In this document: positions 51,063-60,135 of the stretch, piece by piece
Layout: every line of letters begins with the position of its first letter
Position numbering within the stretch: the stretch's first letter is position 1
From: Klebsiella huaxiensis
GTDB lineage: Bacteria > Pseudomonadota > Gammaproteobacteria > Enterobacterales > Enterobacteriaceae
Direction of reading: 5' to 3'
Assembly (NCBI RefSeq): GCF_003261575.2
Contig: NZ_CP036175.1
Location: 6,014,001-6,078,000, forward strand
DNA: 64,000 nt
Notes under the pieces: generated by a model
The model's database searches: none
Told to the model about the DNA's origin: nothing
The model's input: the letters and a program-made list of their open reading frames with translations, nothing else
Program-made: the position numbers and the translations under genes

Positions 51063-52528
51063 TTTTTCGCATCACTGGTCAATTCATGGCACATCGCCCT
51101 GGCGACAATATTAATCAGATCATTGCTGGCTATCGACAAAGTAAGATCGATTGGATCGTACTCTTTATTTCCTTCACGGCTATTTTCCACGCCATCAACT
51201 GTAATAATTTTTTCACCTTCTGAGGCTTTAGAGGTAAGTCCATTGCTGGCTAAAATACTGCGGTGATTGTTATCCTGTAAATTATAGCTATAGTCGATGC
51301 GTGTGTTTTTATACAAATACGTGAATTCGGTTTTCGTGGTTATCGTTTGCCGACTATCAATACAGGTCTTTATATATCGCGGCTCACGATCATGTTTATA
51401 TTCACCCTTATTCTTACGATTGCGATTTTTCTCTATCTTTATCTTATCTTTTCTGTCTTTTCTGTCTTTTCTGTCATCATCACGAGACGAATCATAGTTG
51501 GGGTTTTCTTCCATACCACAGTCAACTGAACCAACATCAGAGTCAGTGGTATAACCCGAATTACTCACTTCATCATCGGTTTTTGCACTATTAATTGCCA
51601 AATCAAAATAATAGTTCAAACCGCTTGCCGTCGGTTTGCTCACAAACTTCAATAAAGGACGAGGCATAACCGAGCCATCCGAATCACGTATAAACTGCTG
51701 CGGTTCATTTAATAAGGATGTCAGTTCAGGAAGCTTTGCAGGGCTGTCTGAGCTTCCTGACGCTGAGCGCTGAAACATTCCTGGGATTATCGATTTACGA
51801 CCAACCATTTTCCCCTGATAGCTGATATCTTTCGTGCTGCGAACAACTACAGACACTACCGCTTGTTTATAAGCTTCGGCAATTTCTTTCTGTAAACCAG
51901 GAGACACTAGCCCATCAATATCTTTTTGATCGAGCGCATAAGCCTGCATTAAATAAGCAAGGTTATTAAAATGACGTTCAGCTTCTGTCTTTCCCTTAAC
52001 TTCATGGCTAGCGGCGTAATATGCGTTAGCCAGTTTTTCGTTAATGGATTTTCTTTCCTGAGACGTTAAGTTTAGTTCTTTTGCTAAGACAGCGATCGCC
52101 AGCCTCGACTTAGTATTAAGCTTGCCCATACAGCCATAATCGGTGGGACCAAACTGGGTACCCGACCACAATAAATCGACGTGGCGTAGTCCCATATTGG
52201 CAGCAATAATTTCATCACGCAAATGAGCTTTATTTACATTATTTTTAGCGAATTGCAAAGCCTGAGCATAAGCCCTGGGATAATATTCTTTTAATGCGCT
52301 TAGATTCTGTTTAGCATACCAGGAATCTCCATCCCATGCACAGATACCTTGGGTGAGAACATTATATGCTTCATCATAACCTTCCATTGTATTGCGCATC
52401 ACGTTATCTTTGGCTGAATCAATAAGCTTGTCAGCATTTGTGATATTCCTGCTTGCCACTCTGCCGCATCCTACTAATGACAGCACAGACAAAGCAATCA
52501 TCGCTTTATACAAAGTATCCTTTCTCAT
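51050..52528 (-). CDS. Unrecognised lipoprotein, first of a tandem paralogous pair
   Basis: 492 residues of unknown function. The chosen start (ATG 52528, AGGATGAGGTGT before it) gives MRKDTLYKA, then a hydrophobic run and lipobox LSLVGC-GR (Cys about residue 21). The body is helix-rich with NTMEGYDEAYNVL, LVSPGLQKEIAEAYKQAVVSVVVRS and PTASGLNYYFDLAINSA. A charged loop with a DRK triplet repeat is bracketed by SVDC and RYIKTCIDSRQ; CHELTSDAKKC is at the end. It pairs with the 49557 gene, which overlaps its 3' end. Both are AT-rich. A 160-bp AT-rich gap separates it from the glycoporin gene and may hold its promoter. Confidence 0.7.
   Translation of the reverse strand: MRKDTLYKAMIALSVLSLVGCGRVASRNITNADKLIDSAKDNVMRNTMEGYDEAYNVLTQGICAWDGDSWYAKQNLSALKEYYPRAYAQALQFAKNNVNKAHLRDEIIAANMGLRHVDLLWSGTQFGPTDYGCMGKLNTKSRLAIAVLAKELNLTSQERKSINEKLANAYYAASHEVKGKTEAERHFNNLAYLMQAYALDQKDIDGLVSPGLQKEIAEAYKQAVVSVVVRSTKDISYQGKMVGRKSIIPGMFQRSASGSSDSPAKLPELTSLLNEPQQFIRDSDGSVMPRPLLKFVSKPTASGLNYYFDLAINSAKTDDEVSNSGYTTDSDVGSVDCGMEENPNYDSSRDDDRKDRKDRKDKIKIEKNRNRKNKGEYKHDREPRYIKTCIDSRQTITTKTEFTYLYKNTRIDYSYNLQDNNHRSILASNGLTSKASEGEKIITVDGVENSREGNKEYDPIDLTLSIASNDLINIVARAMCHELTSDAKKCKK
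51442..51477 (-). repeat. 9-bp in-frame tandem repeat in a lipoprotein gene
   Basis: TTCTGTCTT repeats three times (51451, 51460, 51469, the last ending CAT), with a degenerate copy before it. On the coding strand it encodes DRK-DRK-DRK in the charged loop. A 9-bp unit can change copy number without shifting the frame. Confidence 0.75.
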
Positions 52529-52688
52529 ACACCTCATCCTTATACTTAACGCAAGTCCCTGCATCCAGGACCCCATTTTCATTAAGGATAAGGCATATGG
52601 TCGATTTATTTAACCTTCATTGCATTTGAATTTTATTTAAAATATAAAAAACAAATGAAAATCGCCTTCACATAAAGAAGATTAATGG

Positions 52689-54068
52689 TTAGAAATGATA
52701 TTTAAATCGCAACCGCGCGCCGTAGCGGTCGTCGTCATCGCCCTGACTCAGCTTATTGTCACTATCCAAAATAGAGTAATAAGCACCGAGATAAATATTA
52801 AAGTTCTGCATATTCATCACGTTCGGGATTTGATATGAGGCATGGAAGGTATGAATATTGTAGGTACCTTCATCTTTAATCCAGCAGTCGTTATCGCAAA
52901 TCACCCCGGCATAATCACTGATTTTGTTATGCGCGTAGATATACCCCAGCTCAAAGCGTTGCCACAGCGCGTTCACCCCGGCGGTAAAATCCTTCTCGTT
53001 GCTGGCATCCATATAAGCGGTATTCAGGTTTACCACCACACCGTCCTCCGGGTCGCTTTTCAGGCCGTTCCAGGTCATGGTCAGGCCATAGCCGGTGCGG
53101 TCGGACTGATCGACAAAGTTACCCTGAGCATCGTGATAACCGTAGGCATTCTGCACCACGTTGGCTTCCATTGCCGCCGCAACGGAGAATTCATTCTTCG
53201 CCCACGACACGACAGGGCGCAGGTACGCAACGTTCTTTTTCTGCTCCATGTCGCGACCGTGGTAGCCGCCGTCGTCATACAACGAAGTGCCGTCCTCCAG
53301 CAGAGTGTTAAGCTCAAAATACCAATTATCTATCTGCTTACTCAGCAGGAAGTTGCCGCCTGCGTCAGAGCGACCACGCCCCTCTTTCATCATATAGATG
53401 TAGCCATGGCCGTCGCTGTACAGGTCGTTGGCGGTATTCCCCGAGTGCTCAACAAAAGTGTCCTGATTTAGCGGGAACATATCGTAAGCTTCAAAGCGTC
53501 CCACTTTAACCTTCCAGTCGTTCTCCCGGCCAAAGAAGAATGCGGCATCATCAAGGTTCATTGAGCCGGTCATATCCGCCAGAGGTTGAATGGAGAATCC
53601 GGCAAAATAGCCCTTGTCCATCTTACGGATGCCGTCAAAACCCAGCAGAATGCGGCCATTTAAATCCCAGTTGTCGTAGGTCGGATCGCTGCCGACATCG
53701 GCGTTGGTCATCGCCAGCAGGCCATGTTTACTTTCTGCATCCATATTAAATTCAACATCACCATAAATTTTCAGGTCGCCATACCCGGATAATTTAAGCT
53801 CAGGAGCCGAAATATTCTTTTTACTCTCCGCCACAGGGGCCTGGCTTTTTACCGGCACCGTATTTTGTGCGACCTGCATAGAGGCATTCTGTTTATCCTG
53901 TAATTCTCGCACCAGGCTTTCCGCCACCGTCGCCCGATTTTCAGCAACAGCCAACCGCGCTTCAAGCTGTTCCATTCTTTGCTCCAGGGTCAGATGATTA
54001 TTTTTAGCCACTGCCGAACCTGCTATCAAACATAAACCAATCGCTATCGATAATATTTTTTTATTCAT
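52689..54068 (-). CDS. rafY: Carbohydrate porin (RafY/LamB-like glycoporin)
   Basis: Outer-membrane sugar porin of 459 residues. A signal peptide ends near AVA-KNN, then an N-terminal coiled coil (LEQRMEQLEARLAVAENRAT) as in ScrY and RafY, a linker, and a LamB-type barrel starting LKLSGYGDLKIYGDVEF and ending RYGARLRFKYHF. Acidic loops such as GDDDDRYG are present. It is downstream of rafA and rafB, the position of rafY in the plasmid raf operon, so raffinose or related galactosides are likely. An ERIC element upstream may affect its expression. Confidence 0.85.
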   Translation of the reverse strand: MNKKILSIAIGLCLIAGSAVAKNNHLTLEQRMEQLEARLAVAENRATVAESLVRELQDKQNASMQVAQNTVPVKSQAPVAESKKNISAPELKLSGYGDLKIYGDVEFNMDAESKHGLLAMTNADVGSDPTYDNWDLNGRILLGFDGIRKMDKGYFAGFSIQPLADMTGSMNLDDAAFFFGRENDWKVKVGRFEAYDMFPLNQDTFVEHSGNTANDLYSDGHGYIYMMKEGRGRSDAGGNFLLSKQIDNWYFELNTLLEDGTSLYDDGGYHGRDMEQKKNVAYLRPVVSWAKNEFSVAAAMEANVVQNAYGYHDAQGNFVDQSDRTGYGLTMTWNGLKSDPEDGVVVNLNTAYMDASNEKDFTAGVNALWQRFELGYIYAHNKISDYAGVICDNDCWIKDEGTYNIHTFHASYQIPNVMNMQNFNIYLGAYYSILDSDNKLSQGDDDDRYGARLRFKYHF

Positions 54069-54138
54069 TTTTATATTCCGGAGGTAAAAGGGGGTCAGGT
54101 GAGTGGAAAACTCACCTGTGCTTATTTCTAATTATTTA

Positions 54139-54266
54139 TATACCCGTCATACTTCAAGTTGCTTATGTGTTGGCTACGCTCACTCGCCCCAGTCACATAG
54201 TTATCTATGCTCCTGGGGACTCCCTCCCTTGCCGCCTTTAAGCAACTCGAATTATTTAGGGAATAT
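54139..54266. repeat. ERIC element, standard length
   Basis: About 127 bp: ends TATACCCGTCATACTTCAAG and CTCGAATTATTTAGGGAAT are inverted; the core holds CCCCAGTCACATAG and CTATGCTCCTGGGGA, the ERIC central palindrome. It is in the opposite orientation to the copy at 23651. It lies between the glycoporin and acetyltransferase genes of the raf operon, where its hairpin could alter message processing. Confidence 0.85.
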
Positions 54267-54301
54267 AAGACGGATAATTTAAATTATTATTTGATATATT
54301 A

Positions 54302-54892
54302 TCACCCCGCAAATAGCTGATATTTATTTTTATCCTCATCGGTAATATCTCTTAATACCCGGCAAGGTATCCCGACGGCGATCACGTTTGCCGGTATTGA
54401 GCGATTAACCACGCTGCCGGCGCCAATCACCGAGTTTTTGCCGATGGTGACGCCTGGGTTGATAATCACCCCGGTGCCCAGCCAGACGCCATCTTCGATA
54501 ATCACCGGTTTCGAGAACTGCTGCTGCGTATGGCGCAAGTCCGGATGCACTGGATGGCCCGCAGTAGAAATTGTTACGTTTGGCGCAAACATGACATTAT
54601 TGCCAATAATAATCTCAGCATCATCAACCAACGTCAGATTGAAATTAGCGTAAAAGTTATCGCCAATAGTGGTGTGAGTTCCGTAGGCAACATTAATCGG
54701 TGGTTCTATCCAGCACTCTTTACCTACGCTCGCAAACATTCGCTTAATAATATCTTTTCTTAATTCCTGATTAAAAGGATGCGAGTGATTATATTCATAG
54801 GCCCGCGCTTTGCCCATCAGTCGTTGTTCCGGCAAACCATACCCAGAATCAAGGTATAGCTCCCCGCTGTTCATTCTTTTTTTCATATCCAT
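54302..54892 (-). CDS. Sugar O-acetyltransferase (LacA/Maa family)
   Basis: Left-handed beta-helix acetyltransferase of 196 residues. The hexapeptide-repeat core (NPGVTIGKNSVIGAGSVVN, PANVIAVGIPCRVLRDI) and the catalytic His region STAGHPVHPDLRH match LacA, as does LPEQRLMGKARAYEYNHSHPF near the N-terminus. It acetylates a galactoside or similar sugar, perhaps to detoxify non-metabolised analogues. It occupies the place where the plasmid raf operon has the invertase gene rafD. A third-codon ATG (54886) is an alternative start. Confidence 0.88.
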   Translation of the reverse strand: MDMKKRMNSGELYLDSGYGLPEQRLMGKARAYEYNHSHPFNQELRKDIIKRMFASVGKECWIEPPINVAYGTHTTIGDNFYANFNLTLVDDAEIIIGNNVMFAPNVTISTAGHPVHPDLRHTQQQFSKPVIIEDGVWLGTGVIINPGVTIGKNSVIGAGSVVNRSIPANVIAVGIPCRVLRDITDEDKNKYQLFAG

Positions 54893-54948
54893 AATGAAAA
54901 CTATTCCTCACGTATTCAACACATCCGTGTGAATTATCACTCCGGTTT

Positions 54949-56214
54949 TCAAACCGTCATTGCGTTTTTATTCACAGCTTCAGACTTTGATTTACCCGAC
55001 AAGGTAAAGGCGGAGATTAGCGTGACGGCCAGGGCAATTCCGCCGAGGATCATATAGGTATCCTGGAAACCGATCCGGTCATACATATTCCCGGCAAAAG
55101 CAGAAAGGAAAATCGCTGCAACCTGTTTGGAGAACTGGAAACCGACCAGGTAAATCGTCGCCGACAGCCGGACATCAAACACGCCGGTAATATATTTAAA
55201 TGCGCCCACCAGCAGGAACGGGACTTCCAGCGCGTGGAGCATTTTCAGGGCCACCACTTCCGCAGCCGTGGTGGCAAACGATGAACCAATCATCCTTGCC
55301 GCCATCACCATCCCGGCAATCAGTAGCGTGTTCTTCGCCCCGATGCGGTTAATAATCCACGGTGAGCTGAACATAATAATCGCGTTGCATATTTCCCCGG
55401 CGGTGGTCGCAAAACCAAAGGCCCGGGTGCCTGACTCTGGAGTGGCAAAGAAGGATTTAAAGAAAGTGGCAAACTGCTGATCGAAGACGTCATACACACA
55501 GGCTACGCCAATCACATACAGGATAAACATCCACATTTTGCGCTGACGGAACATGCTCACGGCGGTTTTTAAATCCACCGCAGGGCGATTCGCGCCCAAA
55601 GAATCCATCACCTGGGCGCTCTGACTGGCCTGCGGTTTAGCGATAGCCACCAGCACGACCAACACCAGCGCGGCGGCCGATCCCATCCAGAATACCCACT
55701 CAGGGTTTACGCTGAACAACATCCCCGCCGTGGTTGCGCACAGCGCCCAGCCGAGGCAGCCAAAGGTACGCGCCTTGCCGTACTCAAACCCGCTATTGCG
55801 GCTCACGCGTTCAATATAGGCTTCCATCGCCCCGGCACCGGCGGAGAAAACAAAGCCAATATAAGCCCCACCGCTGAGCGCGCCGAGCCAGATATTGGTT
55901 TTCAACAGCGGCGCAAAAACGTAGAGGAAAAAGGGTGCAATCAGCACCAACAGCACGGTCACTATCCACATCAGGTGCTTTTTCAGCCCGAGCTTATCGG
56001 AAATCACGCCCAGGATGGGCTGAAAGCAGATAGCGAACAGCGACAGGCTGGAGAAAACGATACCGGTCTCGGTTTTATTCAGGCCGATGACATCCGATAG
56101 CCAGATCGGCAAAAACGGAAAGCAGGTGGCCATAATGAAAAAGTAGAGAAAGAAGAACAGCCCGAAAATCCAGAAATTGGGGTTGTTTTTATGGGTACAG
56201 ACGGTCGGGTTCAT
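54949..56214 (-). CDS. rafB: Oligosaccharide-proton symporter RafB (LacY family)
   Basis: Twelve-helix major-facilitator permease of 421 residues close to RafB and LacY. Functional residues of LacY are conserved: the Glu and Arg pair in GAMEAYIERVSR and YGKARTFGCLGWAL, and Arg, His, Glu in ARMIGSSFAT and LHALEVPFLLVG. It imports raffinose or melibiose-type galactosides with protons. The ATG at 56214 follows TGAGGAAA; a longer frame runs into rafA. It lies 41 bp after rafA in the same operon. Confidence 0.92.
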   Translation of the reverse strand: MNPTVCTHKNNPNFWIFGLFFFLYFFIMATCFPFLPIWLSDVIGLNKTETGIVFSSLSLFAICFQPILGVISDKLGLKKHLMWIVTVLLVLIAPFFLYVFAPLLKTNIWLGALSGGAYIGFVFSAGAGAMEAYIERVSRNSGFEYGKARTFGCLGWALCATTAGMLFSVNPEWVFWMGSAAALVLVVLVAIAKPQASQSAQVMDSLGANRPAVDLKTAVSMFRQRKMWMFILYVIGVACVYDVFDQQFATFFKSFFATPESGTRAFGFATTAGEICNAIIMFSSPWIINRIGAKNTLLIAGMVMAARMIGSSFATTAAEVVALKMLHALEVPFLLVGAFKYITGVFDVRLSATIYLVGFQFSKQVAAIFLSAFAGNMYDRIGFQDTYMILGGIALAVTLISAFTLSGKSKSEAVNKNAMTV

Positions 56215-56255
56215 TGTGTTTTCCTCAAAAAGGGCCGACGCGCGGCCCGTCACCA

Positions 56256-58379
56256 TCACACGCGTTGCAGGCCAATCAAAATGGCGCTTTCCGGGTCAAG
56301 GATTGGCAGCGCCAGTCCCGCCTGTTGTAACCACTCGCCGCTTACGGTCTGTGGCGTCATCATCCATTCCGGCAGCTTACGCATCGTATGGCCGCCCTCT
56401 CCTGTAATTTGAATATTCGGATGATCGAGCAGCGTCACCTGATAGCTCGCGCCCGCGTCCAGTCCCGCCACGCGCAGCGGCGCCATCAGGGTGTAGTCCG
56501 GCATCGCCAGCTGGCTGACGAGGAAAATTGCCTGGCTCTTATCTTCACTGACCACGCCGTGCGCAAGCGTCGTGGCGTCCGGCATATCTGCCCGCCACTG
56601 CACGCCGTGATGGATTAAGTCTCGCCACTGCTTATGCAACGCCGCGTATTTGCGATACCCCGCGCGTTCTTGTTCATCGGCGCTCACCGGGTCCAGCTCA
56701 AGGCCCATATGGCCGAACAGCGCCGTCAGGCCGCGAAAAGCGATACTGTGCTGGCGGAAGGTGGCGTGGCAGTGGCGGTTGCCGATGTGTGCGCCCATCA
56801 CTTCCGGCGGGAAGAAGTAGCTCATGCCACGCTGGATGGTATTGCGCTCCAGCGCATCGTTATTATCGGAAGCCCAGAAGCGGTGGCTGCGCTTCAGCAC
56901 TTCATAGTCAATACGCCCACCGCCGGAGGAGCAGGATTCAAATTCGATATGCGGGAAACGGGCCACCAGAGTATCCAGCAGACGGTAGAACTGACGAGTC
57001 TGCGCGTCGGCGGCGGCTTTGCCGTTATGCCCTGGCTGCACCAGCTCGCGGTTCATATCCCACTTCACATAATCCACAGCGTGCTCGCCCAGCAGCCAGC
57101 TCATCCGCTCTAGCAGATAGTCAAAGGCTTCTGGGATATTCAGGTTCAGCACAAACTGATGACGCCCAGGGATCAGCGTATAGCCCGGCAGCGCAAGCAC
57201 CCAATCCGGATGGGCACGATATAAATCCGAGTTCGGGCTAATCATTTCCGGCTCAACCCAGATACCAAATTCCATTCCCAGCGACTTCACGTGGTCGATA
57301 ACCGGGGTCAGGCCGTTAGGGTATTTTTTCTCATCGAGATACCAGTCGCCGAGCGCCGCCCAGTCGTCGTTGCGCCCTTTAAACCAGCCGTCGTCGATGA
57401 TAAAGCGCTCGACGCCCAGCTCCGCCGCCTCATCCGCCATGCGCATGATGTATTGCGGGTTGTGGTCGAAATAGATCCCTTCCCAGGTATTGAGGTGCAC
57501 CGGGCGCGGTTTGTTGCCCGGGAAACGAATAATCTGTTCGCGCAGGTAGCGATGGAACTGCTGGCTCATGCCGTTCAGCCCTTGCGCGGAGTAGCTAGCG
57601 TAGAGGTTTGGGGTCCACAGCGTTTCGCCTTCCGTCAGCGCCATTTCGCCCGGCAAGTAGAGGGCTTCCGCCTGCAGATAGCGGCGACCATCGGTTTTGG
57701 CCTCCGCCCGCAGACGGTGGTTGCCGCTCCAGCCCAGATGAACGCCCCACACTTCGCCCTGCATCTCGCTAAAGGCTTTGCTACCGGTAATCAGCGCCGG
57801 AAAATGTTCATGAGAGGTGCGTCCGCGGCGGTTTTCCAGCACGAAGCTGTCATGTTCGAGAATCAGACGATGGGGCTGGAATTCGCGGATCCAGCGGCCA
57901 TGAAAGGCCATCACTTCGCGGGCTCGCTCCGCGACCGGCAGCGTAATCGCCAGACGGTCCACCTGCCAGGGCTGCGCGCGCAGGTTAGTTAAACCATGAC
58001 GAACGCTCAGTACGCCGCTGCTGTCGAGCTGGATTTCACTGCATAGCCGCAGGCCTGCCTGCACATCTTCACTGGTAATCGTTAAATTTTGCCCATCCTG
58101 CACCACATCAGTGGTGGTAAAAATCGGCGAGGCGTCCAGACCCTGGCGATGACCTTCAATACCCGGCGCGCCGAACAGACCGTGGCCCAGCTCGGCCATT
58201 AACGTCACCGGTGAATCGACGTCCACGCGGCTATTGGCGACCGGACGAGCCAGACTGACCGCATCCTGCGGCGAAAAGTGGCTTAAATGCGGCCCCCAGT
58301 AGATAATTTCGGCGAACGGATGGGTTTTTATCACCACATCAGCCACTGCGCTTTGCAGGCGTAAAATCGAATCAGACAT
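56256..58379 (-). CDS. rafA: Alpha-galactosidase RafA (GH36)
   Basis: Cytoplasmic glycoside hydrolase of 707 residues (RafA about 708) that cleaves alpha-1,6-galactosides such as raffinose and melibiose. The GH36 nucleophile Asp lies in VDYVKWDMNRE, the acid/base Asp in RFWASDNNDALER, and ESCSSGGGRIDYE is a family signature. The ATG at 58379 has GGAG 8 bases upstream; an upstream ATG at 58397 does not. First structural gene after two RafR operators. Confidence 0.94.
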   Translation of the reverse strand: MSDSILRLQSAVADVVIKTHPFAEIIYWGPHLSHFSPQDAVSLARPVANSRVDVDSPVTLMAELGHGLFGAPGIEGHRQGLDASPIFTTTDVVQDGQNLTITSEDVQAGLRLCSEIQLDSSGVLSVRHGLTNLRAQPWQVDRLAITLPVAERAREVMAFHGRWIREFQPHRLILEHDSFVLENRRGRTSHEHFPALITGSKAFSEMQGEVWGVHLGWSGNHRLRAEAKTDGRRYLQAEALYLPGEMALTEGETLWTPNLYASYSAQGLNGMSQQFHRYLREQIIRFPGNKPRPVHLNTWEGIYFDHNPQYIMRMADEAAELGVERFIIDDGWFKGRNDDWAALGDWYLDEKKYPNGLTPVIDHVKSLGMEFGIWVEPEMISPNSDLYRAHPDWVLALPGYTLIPGRHQFVLNLNIPEAFDYLLERMSWLLGEHAVDYVKWDMNRELVQPGHNGKAAADAQTRQFYRLLDTLVARFPHIEFESCSSGGGRIDYEVLKRSHRFWASDNNDALERNTIQRGMSYFFPPEVMGAHIGNRHCHATFRQHSIAFRGLTALFGHMGLELDPVSADEQERAGYRKYAALHKQWRDLIHHGVQWRADMPDATTLAHGVVSEDKSQAIFLVSQLAMPDYTLMAPLRVAGLDAGASYQVTLLDHPNIQITGEGGHTMRKLPEWMMTPQTVSGEWLQQAGLALPILDPESAILIGLQRV

Positions 58380-58415
58380 CAGACATCTCCACAACAAGGA
58401 ATGCCTTACTGTTGA

Positions 58416-58452
58416 TCCGAAACGTTTCGGACGCCAACCAAAACGTTTCGGA
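58416..58452. promoter_or_regulatory. Two RafR operators before rafA
   Basis: A perfect palindrome TCCGAAACGTTTCGGA (58416-58431) and an imperfect copy ACCAAAACGTTTCGGA (58437-58452), centres 21 bp apart, so on the same face of the helix. This matches the twin operators of the plasmid raf operon. They lie 37-73 bp before rafA and 42-78 bp after the rafR stop. Confidence 0.9.
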
Positions 58453-58493
58453 TCCGTGATCGAGTTCAGGAAATTAATCTGAAAAGGAGTGAA

Positions 58494-59489
58494 TCAGGCG
58501 GTTTCGCCTGGGACAAATTCGGGCTGCCAGAGCACCTGGAGAGAGGCGAGATCGTCACCGGCAATCAAGCGACGAACCATGCTGGCTATCTGGCGACCCA
58601 CGCCCTGGCGAGTAGATTGAATCACCGCGCCGACCGGGGTTTCAATGATGCTGTCCTGCGGCAAGCCGTCGTAAACCACCAGCGAAACGCGATTTTCGCC
58701 GGTAAGACGTCCCAACTGAGCCAGGGCCATCGCCGCGCCGTCACCATGGCTATTACAATCGGTGACGATCGCCGTGGGCGGTTCAGGCAAACGCAGCAGC
58801 TCCATCGTCGCCTGAAACCCACTGCGGCGGGTTGGCGACACGCTGCGCAGCCAGTCCTCGGCTAATCCGGCTTCGCGCAGCGCTTGCAGGTAGCCGTTGC
58901 GACGCTGAGTGATAAACGCCTGATTGTTATTTTCGCTCAATAACGCGATGCGCTGATGCCCCTGGCTAATCAGGTGGCGGGTAGCGCGATAGGTTCCGGC
59001 CTGGTTGTCGAAATCAAACCAGGCATAGGGCTGCGGCAGGCGGCTGCGGCCCAGGGCCAGAAACGGAAAACCGGATGAGAGCAATTGAATCAGGCGCGGG
59101 TCGTCGTCAAGGGTGTGGGCGACGATTAACGCATCAACGCGACGGCTCTGCACCATCCGCATATACCCGTGCTTGTCGGCTTGTTCATCATCGGCAATCA
59201 GTAGTAAATCAATCTCATAGCGCGCCAGCTCGTGGCTGATTTCACCCACCATATCGAGAAAGACATTGTTATTCAGCGGCGCAGGACGCACAGGAAACAC
59301 GAGGCCAACGGCGTCAATTTTGCCCATCTTCAGGCGTCGGGCGAAGGTATTCGGGCGATATCCGCGACGCTGCGCTTCGGCTTCCACGCGGGCGCGCGTC
59401 TCCTGCGACACGTCGTCGTAGCCGTTTAACGCACGGCTGACGGTCGTGACCGAGATCCCAAGTTCTTTAGCAATGGCTTTCAACGACAT
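58494..59489 (-). CDS. rafR: LacI-family raffinose operon repressor RafR
   Basis: 331-residue repressor. The helix-turn-helix KAIAKELGISVTTVSRALNG (residues 4-23) is followed by a galactoside-sensing core (YFDF-like AYAWFDFDNQAGTYR, QRIALLSENNN, NRVSLVVYDGLP). It lies directly upstream of rafA on the same strand, as in the plasmid raf operon, and recognises the CCGAAACGTTTCGG sites. Confidence 0.9.
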   Translation of the reverse strand: MSLKAIAKELGISVTTVSRALNGYDDVSQETRARVEAEAQRRGYRPNTFARRLKMGKIDAVGLVFPVRPAPLNNNVFLDMVGEISHELARYEIDLLLIADDEQADKHGYMRMVQSRRVDALIVAHTLDDDPRLIQLLSSGFPFLALGRSRLPQPYAWFDFDNQAGTYRATRHLISQGHQRIALLSENNNQAFITQRRNGYLQALREAGLAEDWLRSVSPTRRSGFQATMELLRLPEPPTAIVTDCNSHGDGAAMALAQLGRLTGENRVSLVVYDGLPQDSIIETPVGAVIQSTRQGVGRQIASMVRRLIAGDDLASLQVLWQPEFVPGETA

Positions 59490-59564
59490 AAGTATCCCTG
59501 TCTTCGCGGGAGAATGCGGCTAGTGTCCCGCAATACGGCCATGGCGTCCAGCTTGCCGCCGTGA

Positions 59565-60113
59565 CTAGTTCTGCTCGGCCACCAGCAGCGCCTGGGTGTC
59601 CGGCTCCAGTGCCTGGAAAACGTGCTCCCGGTCTGCGGGATAGCAAATGTAATCCCCTTCGCCCAGTTCTTCCGGTGCTTCCGTCAGGCCAACCCGCGCT
59701 CGCCCCTGGGTGACAATAATATGCTCCACTGAACCCGGCGGATGCGGCTGTGAAATACGGTCCGCTCCCGGCTGGGTCAACAAGAGATAAATATCGCGCC
59801 GTGCGCCCGGCGGGCATGCAGCCAGGAGGATCGCCTGATAGTTTGCCTGCTCGGCGACAACTTTCATCCCCTCGCCGCGACGGATCACCTGGGTCGTATT
59901 GACCTGCGGCTCCAGCAGGCGGGCAAAAGGAATATCAAGCGCCACGCAGAGCGCCCACAAGGTTTCCAGGCTCGGATTGCCGTTGCCAGATTCCAGCTGC
60001 GATAACGTCGATTTGGCAATCCCCGCTCGCCGCGCAACTTCAGCGAGGGAAAGCCCGGTGCGCGCACGTTCACGTACCAGACTTTTGGCTATCAGGCTAA
60101 TTGGCTGAGTCAT
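59565..60113 (-). CDS. XRE-family regulator with cupin domain
   Basis: 182 residues: an N-terminal Xre helix-turn-helix (TGLSLAEVARRAGIAKSTLS, then QLESGNGNPS) and a C-terminal cupin (HPPGSVEHIIVTQGRARVGL, GEGDYICYPADREHVFQ) that may bind a small amino-acid-like effector. The ATG at 60113 has GGAGAG upstream; a longer frame to 60296 covers the promoter region and is rejected. It is divergent from azlCD and very likely controls it through the palindrome at 60136. Confidence 0.88.
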   Translation of the reverse strand: MTQPISLIAKSLVRERARTGLSLAEVARRAGIAKSTLSQLESGNGNPSLETLWALCVALDIPFARLLEPQVNTTQVIRRGEGMKVVAEQANYQAILLAACPPGARRDIYLLLTQPGADRISQPHPPGSVEHIIVTQGRARVGLTEAPEELGEGDYICYPADREHVFQALEPDTQALLVAEQN

Positions 60114-60135
60114 ACCGCTCTCCACGTTTTTTATA

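Noticed and set aside
51421..51480. Repeated TTCTGTCTT considered as a CRISPR or regulatory repeat array
   Set aside because: The units are contiguous, 9 bp long and in frame in a coding sequence; there are no spacers.
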